This document shows positions 31,110-42,099 of a stretch of DNA of 64,000 nucleotides, one piece after another; within the stretch, counting starts at the first letter, position 1; the number at the start of each line of letters is the position of its first letter. Below the pieces are notes generated by a model that did not search any database, was not told the DNA's origin, and saw only the letters and a list, made by a program, of their open reading frames with translations. The stretch comes from Branchipolynoe longqiensis (Eukaryota; Annelida; Polychaeta; Phyllodocida; Polynoidae). The translations under genes were made by a program, and so were the position numbers. Location of the stretch: the NCBI GenBank assembly GCA_030323885.1, contig CM059194.1:24726780-24790779 (forward strand), written 5' to 3'.

Positions 31110-31431
31110 TTTGTTTGTTGGAGTTTTAAATCCTAGCAACACCTCAGGTCATATTAGGATTGGTACCGACTTGGTTGGTTGGATTGTTGTAGTTTTACGT
31201 ACTGGCAACATCTAAGGTCATATCAGGGTGGGTAACGACTTGGGACAGTGGGCATTGATTGTGACTTTATAGTGCTGCCCCCACTGGGAGACGAGGCCGC
31301 TGGCACCATCACCGGCTGCCAAAACACAGTCACATTATCCTGATACTGTGGTAACCAGTCCTGGTACTATCTTATTAATGCCGAGCGCCAAACTAGGTAG
31401 CAACAAGTTATCAATCGTGTAAGTCATTCGG
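31110..31431 (-). mobile_element. SINE A with internal duplication, minus, with TSD
   Basis: Tail and first 65 bp (31110-31174) are repeated by a second tail at 31174-31240 (TTGGTTGGATTGTTGTAGTT), so one copy restarts inside another at ACCGACTTGG. The body is otherwise complete to GTAAGTCATTCGG; no head. The whole is flanked by ATATATGGCTTGG at 31097-31109 and 31432-31444. Confidence 0.75.
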
Positions 31432-31440
31432 ATATATGGC

Positions 31441-31705
31441 TTGGTTGTTGGGGGCTATACGTGCTAGCAACAATTCAGGTCATATCAGGATAGGTACCGA
31501 TTTGTGTGCACCCATGGCAACTTTATAGGGAGGCATGGACTACCAACACCATGACACAATATCCCGCTCAGTCACATTATCCTTATGCTGATACTGAGCA
31601 AAGCTATCATTCCCTTATGATATTAATGATGAGTGGCAGGATAGTGTGTAGTGACACGCCTAAGTTACGTCACCGGTTTGACTCTCACATGGCAAACCAG
31701 CCTGC
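31441..31705 (-). mobile_element. SINE A, diverged, minus
   Basis: Tail TTGGTTGTTGGGGGCTATAC, body with deletions (TTTATAGGGAGGCATGGAC) and head stub CGGTTTGACTCTCACATGG. Clearly older than its neighbours by divergence. Confidence 0.7.
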
Positions 31706-31754
31706 ACTCTTTCTGATTCATATATACACATCGATATATATATATATATATATA

Positions 31755-31934
31755 CAGTAAAACCTCTCTAACCGACCACCTCCACAGATCGACCACTCCC
31801 CGAGATCGATCACTTTATTTGGGTCTCAACAATACCATTGTAAGGATATAGTAACTCTCTAAAGCGACCACCTCCCTAAATGGACCACTTAAATTCGGTC
31901 CCATGGTCGGTCGATTTAGAGAGGTTTTACTCTG
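31755..31934. mobile_element. Pogo/Tigger-like MITE
   Basis: Ends CAGTAAAACCTCTCTAA and TTAGAGAGGTTTTACTCTG are inverted (the left has lost two bases), flanked by TA inside TATATATA. Inner text repeats the theme (CTCTCTAAAGCGACCACCTC, GGTCGGTCGATTTAGAGAGG). CAGTAAAACCTCTCTAA termini with TA targets are typical of Tigger/pogo-type mariner derivatives (family knowledge). 180 bp, non-coding. Confidence 0.85.
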
Positions 31935-31964
31935 TATATATATATATATATAATAAAAATTCCA

Positions 31965-32350
31965 GTGCGCGAGTGACAGTATTCGTGGCAGTGGGGAGGT
32001 GGCGCCAGCTGTCCCACCCAGGGGAGGGGCCACCCATAAAGTAGTACACAGAATCAGGGTGGCCAGTAGGGGATATTCCCTTACGCGCCTTTATACTCGC
32101 ATAAGTTTTATACATCACATATGTATATCTGTGATGTATAACAAATTATGTGAGGATAAAGGCGCGGAAGGGAATTATTATCTATTTTATTGTACCAATT
32201 ATTCTATTCCGCCTCCGCTGCTCGAATGGGGCACCACCACCGGTTCCTATTGTCACTACTGGGCACGCCAAACTGCCACTCGCAGCAGACGATTCTTTTC
32301 TACAATCCCCTAGCCAGCGAATATACCCTAATCCCACTAGTATTATCGTG
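31965..32350. repeat. Palindromic repeat of unknown family
   Basis: Centred near 32128, two arms of about 45 bp pair imperfectly: TTCCCTTACGCGCCTTTATA, CTCGCATAAGTTTTATACAT, CACA against TGTGATGTATAACAAATTAT, GTGAGGATAAAGGCGCGG, AAGGGAA. Flanks GCCACCCATAAAG/GGGGCACCACC look partly reciprocal too. No coding. Confidence 0.6.
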
Positions 32351-32374
32351 TATCTTGTTTGTACTGTAGCAACC

Positions 32375-32378
32375 CTTT

Positions 32379-32415
<37 letters not shown>
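32375..32415. repeat. (AT)n microsatellite
   Basis: TATATATATATATATATATA run. Confidence 0.9.
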
Positions 32416-32416
<1 letters not shown>

Positions 32417-32804
32417 TAAATATAGACCCAATAGATGACAGAAACGAGTATTGGTATATATATGATTGCATAACGCATTATGCAAGTACAAAATGTATAA
32501 AGATATGCAAGGGAATTATTATTATATTGTTAAACTCTGTAAGACTCATTACTGTACCGGTGGTGCCGCCTGCGACCCTTCTCACCTCCGCCGGATGTTG
32601 CCAAGTGTCAGTCGCATCGGAGGATTTTTTCTTTATATATTGGACTGGAATAACGACAGGTAAAATTCCTACCAAATTCTGTATATTTGGTACAAAAGTA
32701 TAAAATTGGCAGATGGCACCACCTGGAGGGCAGGAGGAGAGTTACGGTAGCTGCTTGATGGCAGACCTCCCGCTCTCCAGGCTGCAACCCAAACTCCGGG
32801 GAGG
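32416..32804. other. No gene recognised
   Basis: GCAAGGGAATTATTATTATA at 32507 echoes the right arm of the 32.1 kb palindrome (GGAAGGGAATTATTATCTA), so part may belong to the same family. Confidence 0.45.
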
Positions 32805-33135
32805 AGCGTGACATAGCTCAGGCGGTAGGGTGTCCACGTGTGAAGCTGTGGGTCATCAGATCGATCCTTCTCAATGGACCCATTTGCAGTTTGGATTATT
32901 TTTTATTCCAACCAGTGGTCCACAACTGGTTCATCAAAGGCTCTGTCTGTGAGAAGGTTCATATAAAAGACCCCAAGCTGCTTATCGGAATGAGTGGGCT
33001 ATGTGGCGGAAGCAAGTTTCCTCCAAAGAAATATGTTAAAATGACCATATATTTGCTGTTCAATAGCCGATGATAAAATAAATAAAATCAATGCGCTCTA
33101 GAGGCATCGGTAAATAAAACAAGCTTTGCTTTACT
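32805..33135 (+). mobile_element. SINE B (mollusc-type), full-length, plus
   Basis: tRNA-like head with A-box TAGCTCAGGCGGTAGGGTG and B-box region CATCAGATCGATCCTTC, then AATGGACCCATTTGCAG, TTCCAACCAGTGGTCCAC, GGTTCATATAAAAGACCCC, AAGCTGCTTATCGG, GGAAGCAAGTTTCCTCC, a TAAAATCAATGCGCTCTAG block and GTAAATAAAACAAGC tail. The reference copy here for SINE B. Confidence 0.88.
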
Positions 33136-34489
33136 TGGTCCGAACCTTCAGTAACCCAGACTACCCAAGAACATATCAAAGGAGGTTACAGGATTAGATG
33201 CAGCGAGTAGAATAAGATAATAACAAAGCAGGAGAATAGACTACATCGCCATTCCAGCGGCGCGGTGCATTGTGGGGTGCGTCAAAGCAAAACAAACCCG
33301 CGAGAAGCACATGGCACATGCTAATACAATGGGTGCAGTTATGAAATGTGCTAGTTTCAGCTCATCTCAGCTCTTGTTTGAAACATAGAACACTAACTAA
33401 AAAACTATATATAATAAATTAAGATATTAATCTTTTATCCAGCATTGCATTTACATCAATATAATCAGCACCTCTTATGCCATTTGCATTTAGATTTATA
33501 CAAATCTGGGCACTCAAACTAGTGTTTAGAGCCATAGCCAGAGCCAGTTTTACTTATTTTATTCATGTTTTTATTCATATCCTGTGGTTAATTACATATG
33601 TAGAAATAGAAAATGAGTAGAGTTAATCAAATATTGGTTATATATTTCTTTGGAACAAGGTTTTGTTGACACATTTGACATTTTAATATTTAGAAGAAGA
33701 ATTACTTATATTTAATCAATGGCGATGTAAACATCAGCCTGTAAAGTGACTGAAATTGTATGTTTCTTAGCTCAAAATGCTTAATTATGGAGAGTTGTGT
33801 CTTAAACATATTCATTATATTATTATATTGCATCCATCCATCCATCTTTGTGCCAAATTGTTATGTACTTTTTATTAATTTTGAATAAAATTGAAGTTTT
33901 GCCCTATGTCTATCAGCAAATTCAATGTCTGTACGCCTTTGCTTTGCTGCCAGCGCCGTTTTCAGCGCATGCGCAGTTGGAACGGTGATCTAGTCTATTA
34001 CATACATGAACAATATTTACATAAGTACGTTATAGCTCACATATATTAGTAGAACTTTGTCGTCAGGCCGGTTCACTCAGTGCACCACGGTGTGTCCGTG
34101 TCCATGCGCATGCGCACGCCCCATATCTAGGTCATCCAAACGCCGGCCGGGACTACATTAGCCGTGTTGTTCTTCAGGACGAGCTTGACTCCAGGCACCA
34201 CCGGCCTGCTTCAAGTGACTGCTTCAATGATTTTCATTTCAAATCGATACGAAATTTACGCCATACGGAGGCTGGCCATGAATGTTTAATTCGGCCGCCA
34301 GGGGAAGGCTATTGTTGGCGGCGGCCACTAGGTGCGCCACCCGTCTAGCTATCATCCGAGGCATGAGCCTCGTTTATGTCCTCTATTTGATGTGCTTTAC
34401 TAAAAATGCATGCACAAATCTTGGCCACTCCTAATAAATACCATGAAATGCTGATTTACAATTTGGGTTTAAGTTGCATAATCCAATGG
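33136..34489. other. No recognised gene; AT-rich unique sequence
   Basis: Two GCGCATGCGC sites (33966-33975 and 34105-34116) resemble NRF1-type motifs but no gene adjoins. 33872-33925 recurs at the right edge of the window. (CCAT)n short run near 33832-33845. Confidence 0.5.
33872..33925 (+). repeat. Dispersed repeat end, copy 1
   Basis: TTATTAATTTTGAATAAAAT then GTTTTGCCCTATGTCTATC and AGCAAATTCAA; matched at 63946-64000. Confidence 0.6.
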
Positions 34490-34690
34490 GATATTTAACC
34501 TCCCACATCGCATAGACATTGTATGAGAGCAACTGGCCTTTGATGACGGTGTAAGTTATACACAGCGGTGGAAATCCAAATTGCCAGAGGTGATGGCATG
34601 GGGAACTGAACCACCAAACTTTCAGATTAGGAGTCAGACCTAGAAAAAAAAGTCAGACACTCTGACCACTCCGCCACAGAGAACAGGGAG
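34490..34690 (-). mobile_element. SINE C, minus
   Basis: Head at the right, read on the minus strand as TGTGGCGGAGTGGTCAGAG, TGTCTGACT, an A-rich insertion, and the B-box region TTGGTGGTTCAGTTCCCC: a Ser/Leu-type tRNA-like order. The body continues leftwards through GCAATTTGGATTTCCACCGC and GGCCAGTTGCTCTCATAC to TGTGGGAGGTTAAATATCCC. Confidence 0.8.
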
Positions 34691-34699
34691 TTAGGGGGT

Positions 34700-35017
34700 T
34701 TTAGTCTTGTTTTTATTTTATTGTTAAGAAAAAGGTTGGCGAAATTTTTGTCACACGGCTGAGGCGGAAAGCACATAGGAGGGAGGGTCGGGGTCGGGCC
34801 GTGTGTTTATCGGGTTGGTAGTATTCTAGGTCTGAAACTATTGTTCCAAGTACGGTTCAATATTAACGCTCAATCTTCTCCGCTTAAAGAATTATGTTCC
34901 TTTATTGTGGTTTTATAATTGAGCACCACGAACCCAGCACATTTAATATATTAGCATGTATTTGGTATTTTTTGCTTATCGTTGTTACACGATTTGAAGG
35001 TTTTATAATATGTCTGG
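34700..35017. other. No recognisable feature
   Basis: T-rich at the left; nothing supported. Confidence 0.5.
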
Positions 35018-35226
35018 GGCTCAGCATTAATAGGATAGGGAAAGGACTGGTTAGCTCAGTGTCAGGATAATGTGATTGAATGAAATCTTGGGTCATGGTA
35101 CCGGCAGCCTGGTCTCCCAGTGGGGCAGCACTACAAAGTCACCATGAATGCGCACTGTCACAAGTTAGTACCCGCCCTGATATGACCTTAGATGGTGCCA
35201 GGATGTAAAACTCCAATCACCAACCA
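35018..35226 (+). mobile_element. SINE A, 5'-truncated, plus
   Basis: Begins mid-body at CTCAGCATTAATAGGATAGG and runs to tail AAAACTCCAATCACCAACC. Classic 5' truncation. Confidence 0.85.
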
Positions 35227-35815
35227 ATCTGAGAGTGAGTGTGTTTCAATTAGCGGCGTGCAGAGAGGTTATGTGATACCCGGGGCCAACTCCTTGGTTG
35301 TATGCCCCGAAAACTCAAGTATAAGGTCTAGTACTGAGAAATGCTAGCTAGGAAGACATTTTAAATATGCCCCGTTATCGATGCCTGGGGCCGGCACACC
35401 AATTGCCCTCCCCTCTCTCTACACACTACCGATGTCAATGCTGGTAGACCTTTTCCCATAATGGGCTCAGAGTTTTTTTGTTAGCGATGTTTGAAGATAA
35501 TTAAGGGTTCAGCCCTGCTGCATTATTTATCATAGTGAGACCTGAAAGCATGATTTGTGAATAGTAAGATGAGTCACAACGACCCACTGCAGGCTTTGAA
35601 CGATGGCCATGTCACCTGGGCCTTTATGTTTAACTGCGCGATCTAAGCTTTACCTGTTGCTGTTGGATTGCTAGTTTTTTGTTTTTTTTGTGTTTTTTTC
35701 TGCGGTTATTTTATTCGGGTTAATCATCAATTGTGGTGGCTACTTCGGCTAGTTTAATTAGCCATCACATGTGCAGAATGTACATCCTTTAACTGAACAC
35801 TTCTTACTACCCAAC
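35227..35815. other. No recognisable feature
   Basis: Non-repetitive sequence with poly-T near 35680-35698. Confidence 0.5.
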
Positions 35816-35819
35816 AGGA

Positions 35820-35937
35820 GAAAGTAGATCATGGGATTCGAACCCCAGTGTTCGAACCCTGGCCGAGTCAGATCAATTACATCAAACTGCATACTTGTCG
35901 CTACCTAGCCTGGCGCTTGTCATTACTAGGATAACCA
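35820..35937 (+). mobile_element. SINE A variant-head fragment, plus
   Basis: ATCATGGGATTCGAACCCC and GTTCGAACCCTGGCCGAGTC (second head type), then body to ATTACTAGGATAACC, where it stops. Confidence 0.65.
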
Positions 35938-36391
35938 TTACACGATGACCATTACTACGATGAGGAAGACAAATTGTCTGCGATTTAAAATTCCCCTGCT
36001 TAATGAACTAATGTACGCAAATGACAAAAAAAACAACATTAAAAGTGCATTAAATTGTTTTAGTAAATGAATTATTCATTTGTATAATTACTTTCTGAAT
36101 ACCTGGGCACTGGGCAGCGGGGAGGGGGGGGGTCAACTTTAATCCTAACATTATTAGGATTGTGAAAACGATTGACATTAAATGACTGTCCTTAAATAAA
36201 ATCCATAAGTTTAATGTCAAACATTTGATTGATAAATGACTAATTCAGTCACAATTGTGAATCATGCTATGAAGTTAAGTTGATTTATTTAACTAAATAA
36301 GAAGAGAAAGAATTCAAAATAGTGCTGATGGTGGGTAAAAGTGCCATTACTACACCGAAGCTATCCCCAAACTCCTATTCCCAAAACTACA
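35938..36391. other. No recognisable feature
   Basis: AT-rich; a G run at 36120-36131. Confidence 0.5.
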
Positions 36392-36717
36392 GGGGGTGGT
36401 GGCCGTATAGGTAGAGTGCAGGCCTCCCATGCGGGAGGTCGGGAGTTCAATTCCCAGTAGAGTTAAACCAATGACTTATAAAATTGATACTTGTCAATTC
36501 ATAGCCAGGCGTTCAACATTAATAGGATAGGGAAAGGACTAGTTGGCTCAGTGTCAGGATAATATGCCTGAGTAGGATATCAGGGCATGGTGCTGGCAGG
36601 CTGGTATCCCAGTGGGACAGCACTATAAAGTTGTGGTGAGTGCACACTGTCACAAGTCGATGCGTGTCCTTATATGACCTTAGATGTTGCCAGGACATAA
36701 AACTCCAAGAACCAACC
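36392..36717 (+). mobile_element. SINE A, full-length, plus
   Basis: Head GGGTGGTGGCCGTATAGGTA, B-box text GGGAGTTCAATTCCC, full body, tail AAAACTCCAAGAACCAACC. I see no clear target duplication. Confidence 0.88.
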
Positions 36718-36989
36718 GCCTTCCTTCGGGTCAACATGGCCTGACCCAGCCTTGACCCCATTAAGCCAATGATTCACGATGATTCACAATGAAACCACCA
36801 GGAATTTGTTAATACAAACTGTCCTGTCAGCTGGTGGTCTTCAATAGTGGGGCAGGAAGTTATCTTTAGCTCAGAGCGTGTCCTCCTCTTCGCTTTAATC
36901 TGTTATTAAAAATGTTCACATTATTACTATTAGCACTGAAGGATTGCGAAACTCCTGATGCCTACATACTACCTACCGCCAGAGGGATT

Positions 36990-38543
36990 ACATTCCTTTG
37001 TGATGTCACACCTGCAAATGGGAGGTGTATATCAACCACCACTCTGCACCCGCCCCCGCCCCCCCTCCTGCCCTCTTGTGTGGATTGTAGGTACCATCCT
37101 GCCACCCAGTGCGCATGGCGGCTACACGACTCCTGCAGTCTGCTCCCTCTTCAACTACGCTGTGCCCACACTCTCTCTCACAGCCCTCAGGCTTGACAAC
37201 CCCCAAACTTGACTATCCAAGAACAAGATCTTCCTGAATGAGTTCGGGAAACTTGAAAACATCCAACACCGGGCTGCCAGGCTTGTCCTCCGTGTTCCCA
37301 GCACCATCAGGATTGAGATCCTCCTCGTCGAATCCGGCCTCCCTCCCCTCCACCTCCGAGGCAAACAACTTCTCACCACCCACCTCACAAGAACCCTCTC
37401 CTCAGGCCTTTCATCAACAATCTGCAGAGCCACCTCTGAGATGGGACCCGCAGTCACCCTCACATCTCCTACCGCCTCAAGGATGTCATTACCACCCTCA
37501 AGAACTCCCATAGACTCCACATTGTAGACTCTTCCCTGAGCCCTCACAGGCCACCATGCCTTTCCATTCCAGTGGAAACCTGAACCACCAACCTAGTTGC
37601 TGCCAAGGCTGTTTACACCACCCCAGAACTCCACTCCCTGGTTCTCGAGGCCATAACTCAGGCGAAGGCGGACTTCCCCCTCGCTAAGATGGTCTACACC
37701 GATGGCTCCCTTAACCCAACATCAGGTAGAGCCGGAGCCAGAACCTTCATCCCCTTCTCCAACACAAAGAACACCACCAGGGTGTCAGACTTTGCTTCCA
37801 CTCTCGATACCGAGCTTGCCACCATTCACTTGGCCCTCGAAGACCTCTACAATTCAAGTGCCATCATCATTACTGACTCTCTGAATGCCATCAAAGAGAT
37901 CGCTCTCCCAAATGCCCGACATTCCCTTGTCGACGTGATCCAGACTATAATCTTGACCAGACATCAGGCACACCTCAACACAGTCCTACTGTGGGTCCCC
38001 TCCCATATAGGACTCTATGGTAATTACCAGGCCGACTCTGCCGCTCTAGCTGGTGCCAACCGAGCAGATGTGGAGACAGCCATCTCTCCCTCCATCACCA
38101 AACTGACCGCCGCCGTTTCTCAAGCTACCACCAAACTCTGGGAATGCGCCACACAGAAGGAACAAGTATGGAACCCTTATTCAATAAGCTGGCTCTGGTA
38201 CACCCTGGTCAGAACTAACATCCCCCATCGAGTCAGCCTTCCTGCTTCTACCCAATTCGCTGTCAACCGCTTCAGGACTGGCTACCGCCGTTGGATAGAT
38301 CCCCAACCTCCAGTGCTGTCCCTACGGCACTAAGATCTTCAATGTGGCCCACATACTCGCCTCATGTGGCGCCGTCGACAGATCTGCCATCAGTGACTTC
38401 ATGGAGGACTTTTGACCGCCAACTCAGCAACAATAAGGCCGCTCTGGCCATCCTCTCCAGGATTTCCAAGTCATCCTGGAACGCCCTTGCTCGCTTCTAC
38501 CGCCAGAATGCAGATATCATCAACGCTGTCGGTCGCCCAGTCT
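36990..38543 (+). pseudogene. RNase H-bearing LINE, 3' half of ORF2
   Basis: C-terminal part of a LINE polyprotein that carries its own RNase H. From about 37205: KIFLNEFGKLENIQHRAARL, VLRVPSTIRIEILLVESG and LPPLHLRGKQLLTTHLTR, the post-RT connector. The 214-residue frame at 37689-38333 holds RNase H: D (MVYTDGS), E (LDTELATIHLALE), D (IIITDSLNAIKE) and WVPSHIGLYGNYQADSAA. At about 38310 a one-base shift leads into CCPYGTKIFNVAHILASCG, a Cys/His knuckle usual after RNase H in such LINEs, then after one TGA (38413) SSWNALARFYRQNADIIN and stop. Stops occur near 37569, 38333 and 38413. RT core absent. I- or R1/Ingi-like groups have this order; clade not settled. Confidence 0.85.
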
Positions 38544-38594
38544 GACTGAAAGTTTACGCATTTATTGGATTATGCGACTTTAACTCCACACACA

Positions 38595-38880
38595 GCAGGC
38601 AACATTTTGTGACAGCATACGACATTTAGTGATCATAGACGACATTTAGTGACATCAGACGATATTTAGTCACAGCATACGATATTTAGTTATATCATAC
38701 GACATTTAGTGACACACTGTGACATTTAGTGACACAATATGACATTTAGTGACACAGTATGACATTTAGTGATCACATATAACATTTGGTGACAGCAGAC
38801 AACATTTAGTTACAGCGGATGACATTTAATCACAGCAGACGACATTCCGTGACAGCAGACGACATTTAGTGACAGCATTA
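38595..38880 (+). repeat. About 20-bp tandem repeat, LINE 3' tail
   Basis: GACATTTAGTGACAGCATAC-type units, about 14, with variants GACACACTGT and GATCACATAT. It begins about 50 bp after the LINE stop and plausibly forms its 3' untranslated tail. Confidence 0.85.
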
Positions 38881-39225
38881 GAAGGACTTCTGCATTGTAG
38901 ATACCCATTCACACGGGCATGCAGCTAGTTCCTGCTCTGGAGCGACCATCTTAGTTGTGCCTCGGTTCACAACAGACATATCCCAGATCTACTTAATGGG
39001 CCCCAAATGTCTCGGGCCCTGCATAAATAACAGGTCTGTCTACCTGATGGGGGCAGGGTGCCGGGGTGCCGACCCCCCCCCCTGGTACCCAACCCCCATC
39101 TTCACCGCCCCAACCCCTACCAACCCCCACACACACACACCACATGGACTACTTCCATTGCCATGTGGATTTATTTATTTCTTCTTTTTTCCCCTGAGTT
39201 TTTTCCAAACTCTTCACAATATAGC
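38881..39225. other. No recognised gene
   Basis: C-rich stretch at 39074-39083 and CACACA at 39130-39141. Nothing supported. Confidence 0.5.
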
Positions 39226-39590
39226 TTAATTTTGCAGGGTCCGATGGTTTTGAGTTTCTGTCATTTTCTGAGATATATTTACCAGGTATATATTATGCTG
39301 ACCGCTATGATCGACCTGACTTGAGTTTGAAGTAAGTTTTATTTTAAATGGCTAACTTTTGAGATATTGAAGTGCAAACATGCCAAATTAACTTTGGCAA
39401 GCTTGCCGAAACTCTGACACCATATGCTTCTGCAGAAACAGGTTCTATTAAATTGCCTCAGTATTCCCTTCTATGTGGCGACAAATGGTTAATAAATGCA
39501 CCAGTATCTGAGTCAGATATATAGAATCAAATCTAAATAATTGTTTTGGTTTTGAAATTTTGATGTTTTCATCTTACTATGCAGCTTTAA
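39226..39590 (+). mobile_element. TTAA-MITE, full-length
   Basis: TTAA at both ends (39226-39229, 39587-39590). Left terminus TTTTGCAGGGTCCGATGG, right terminus CATCTTACTATGCAGCTTTAA minus its last base: imperfect inverted repeats around GCATAGTCCGATG. Inner landmarks: TTTATTTTAAATGGCTAAC, TTTGGCAAGCTTGCCGAAAC, AACAGGTTCTATTAAATTG. About 365 bp, non-coding. TTAA targets suggest mobilisation by a piggyBac- or Kolobok-type transposase (inference). Confidence 0.85.
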
Positions 39591-39732
39591 TATACAATAT
39601 ATACTTGTATAGTTCCAGGAAATCATCAAATTAGAGGGCAAACTTGTCGGTGGCACCTGAAACACGACCACTACCTGCGGGGTGGTTTGTGGGAAGCCTT
39701 ACGGTAGTCTAAATACTGCTTGCATGACTTGT

Positions 39733-40059
39733 GTTGGTTAGTTGGTTGGTAGAGTATTACATCGTGCCAACATCTAAGGTCAGATCAGGATGGGTACCAA
39801 CTTGTGACAGTGCACACTCATGGCAACTGCATAGTGCTGCCCCACTGGGAGACTAGGCTGCTAGCATCATGACTCGATATCCCACTTTATCCTGACAGTG
39901 AGCTAACCAGTCCTTGCCCTATCCTATTAATGCCAAGCACCAAGCTAGTAAGCGACAAGTATCAATTTAGTCAATTATTGGATTGACTCAACCGAGAATG
40001 TAACTCCCGATCTCCCACACAGGAGGCCTGCGCTATACCGATTCGGCCACCACGTCCAG
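39733..40059 (-). mobile_element. SINE A, full-length, minus, with TSD
   Basis: Tail TTGGTTAGTTGGTTGG, full body, head at right (CCGATTCGGCCACCACG). Flanked by TGCATGACTTGT (39721-39732) and TGCGTGACTTGT (40060-40071). Confidence 0.92.
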
Positions 40060-40091
40060 TGCGTGACTTGTCGACCAGAATGGGGAGTGCT

Positions 40092-40410
40092 CTGTTTGCA
40101 ATTAGGTACAGCGCATGCCTCCCGTGCGGAAGGCCGGAAGTTCAATTCCCGGTCCAGTGACTTACAAAATTTATACTTGCCGCTTCTTAGCCAGGCGCTC
40201 AGCATTATCAGGATAGGGCAAGGATTGGTTGGCTCAATGTCAGGATAATGTGACTGAGTGGGATATCACATCATAGTGCTGGTGGCCTAGTCTCGCAGTG
40301 GGGCAGCACTGTAAACTCACCATGAGTGTGCACTTTCACAAGTCACAACCCATCCTGATACGACCTTAGATGTTGCCAGGATGTGAAACTCCAACATCCA
40401 ACCAAACCAA
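40092..40410 (+). mobile_element. SINE A, plus, partial head
   Basis: Head from the anticodon-arm region (TACAGCGCATGCCTCCCGTG), B-box text GAAGTTCAATTCCCGG, body and tail CTCCAACATCCAACC. Thirty bp from the preceding minus copy, facing away. Confidence 0.85.
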
Positions 40411-40589
40411 TCAACAGTCGCTGACCTGTAGGTAAGATGTACCCAGTGCTCACCTCGAACCCATTGCAGGCAAACCCCAGTCGTGACCTGACACTGTGCA
40501 CCGATCTTATCTGGAGATAGCTGCTCCGATTGGAAGCTATATGTGTCCTTTTATAGACAGATCTGTATAAATTATGTGCTGTATTATTA

Positions 40590-41186
40590 TCATCATCATC
40601 ATCATGCTGTCGGTCGCGATGCGACAAAGACTGCTTTCATTACTTGACTGCCGCTCTCCATTTAGCTCTCTGCTGTGAGAGTGATGTCCATGAGTCGGTC
40701 TTAATGTCTCTCAGCTTCAGGTTTCTCTTGATGGTATCCTTGAACCGGAGACGAGGGCGCCCTCTCTTTCTGTAACCAGAAGACAGTTGAGAATAGAGGA
40801 TCTGCTTTGGTAGCCTGTCTGATGACATCCTCATGAGGTGTCCAGTCCACCGGAGATTCTTTTTTCATTTCATGAAAGCTGCCTGCAAAAGTGTTGAAGT
40901 GCTGCTGGCTTTTGCAAGTTACCAGCGGCACTCTCTCGGGGAGCAAATAGAGGTTTCACACCGGCAAGAACATGTCAAGACAGGCGCAAAACTATTTGTC
41001 CCTGCAGTGGCTGGTCGGGAGATGTTGGGAGTTCCATACATCAACCGCCCTGAATGCTGCCACAGTGACATGGTTTTCTGTTTAGGGTTTGCTCCCTTAG
41101 CCTTCGGTTCTGTCAAGAACCTGTACCACAAGGCAGTGGTTTACAACTCTGCAAGGCAGGGGCGTCAAACTGCAATGCCTGCATAT
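40590..41186 (-). mobile_element. Chimeric LINE-tailed element X, copy 1
   Basis: Read on the minus strand: a unique 5' region X (41186 down to about 40868) then the last codons of a LINE ORF2, LRWTGHLMRMSSDRLPKQ, ILYSQLSSGYRKRGRP, RLRFKDTIKRNLKLRDIK, ending WRAAVK-stop, then an (ATG)n tail. Flanked by GTATTATTA at 40581-40589 and 41187-41195. 597 bp. X shows no pol III boxes I trust. Antisense to the LINE tail, X has an open frame (MKAACKSVEVLLAFASYQ...), unproven. Copy 2 is at 45612. Confidence 0.85.
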
Positions 41187-41269
41187 GTATTATTAAAATA
41201 GTCGCTAAAAGCCGAGATAAGATTGAATTAGTTTGGGTAGAGTCATACATAATGACCGGTTACAAAAAT

Positions 41270-41620
41270 ACGTCATTTTATGATGTATAATGTATTTATT
41301 AAGCCAATATTATTTAGGCTGCAGTGTTTCATACCTCAGTCCTGCCTCTTTTGTTCTATGTTGTTCCTATATTGTGTATTTGTTGGTAGTTCTCTACCTT
41401 TGCTTATGTGCTGGTTTAAGTACTGCTGAGCGACCTTGACCCCCCCCTCAAATGCATGCCAACAGGCCTACTTTATTCTATGACTGGCCACATGAGGGTG
41501 CATACTGCTGTAACCAGCTCTTTTAATTTGAAATTTTGACTTAATAAATGATCGGTAAGCCTTTTTTATGGGTCCAGCCAGAGGATTTCTCGGTCTATTG
41601 TTTTTGGGGAGTTTTCAGTT
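41270..41620 (+). repeat. Dispersed repeat Y, copy 1
   Basis: Shared with 49338-49690: AATATTATTTAGGCTGCAGT, AGTTCTCTACCTTTGCTTAT, CAGGCCTACTTTATTC, TTGACTTAATAAATGATCGG and GGTCCAGCCAGAGGA. TTGACTTAATAAA near the end looks like a polyadenylation signal, so it may be the 3' end of a retrosequence. Class unknown. Confidence 0.6.
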
Positions 41621-41821
41621 GCATTGGTGTGCTGAAGGCTGCAAATCTGCAGCACTGTATGAGCACCGCTGAAAGCGGTCCCATGTGGTCAGGATTTGGC
41701 TTCTGATGGTTAGTGGTCAGAGAAATTGGGGGGTGGGTGGAGGGGCCAGGAGGGGAGGAGGAAGGAAAAAGGCAGCCCAAGAGCCCAACCACAGTCCTCT
41801 GAGAGGGCCGGGGGATGCTGG

Positions 41822-42095
41822 GTGGTTGGTGTAGTTTTACGCCCCAGTAAGACCCTAGGCCATACCAGGACGTGCACCGACTTGTGACAGCGCACACTCA
41901 TGGTGACTTTATAGTGCTGCCCCACTGGGAAATCAGCCTGCAGGCACCATGACCTGATGTCCCACACATCACATTATCCTGACACTGTGCGCCCACTCCC
42001 TGTCCTGACCTCATAACGCCAATCGCCAAGCAGCAACAGGTACCTAATTTATAAGTCATTGGTTTGATTTGACCAGGATCCAAACTTCAGTCCCT
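41822..42095 (-). mobile_element. SINE A, diverged, minus
   Basis: Tail GGTTGGTGTAGTTTTACGCC; body with many substitutions; head stub GATTTGACCAGGATCC. One of the most diverged copies. Confidence 0.75.
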
Positions 42096-42099
42096 CCAG

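Noticed and set aside
40833..41201. 122-residue plus-strand ORF as a host gene
   Set aside because: It lies inside a retroelement bounded by a 9-bp target duplication and recurs, broken, at 45.7 kb.
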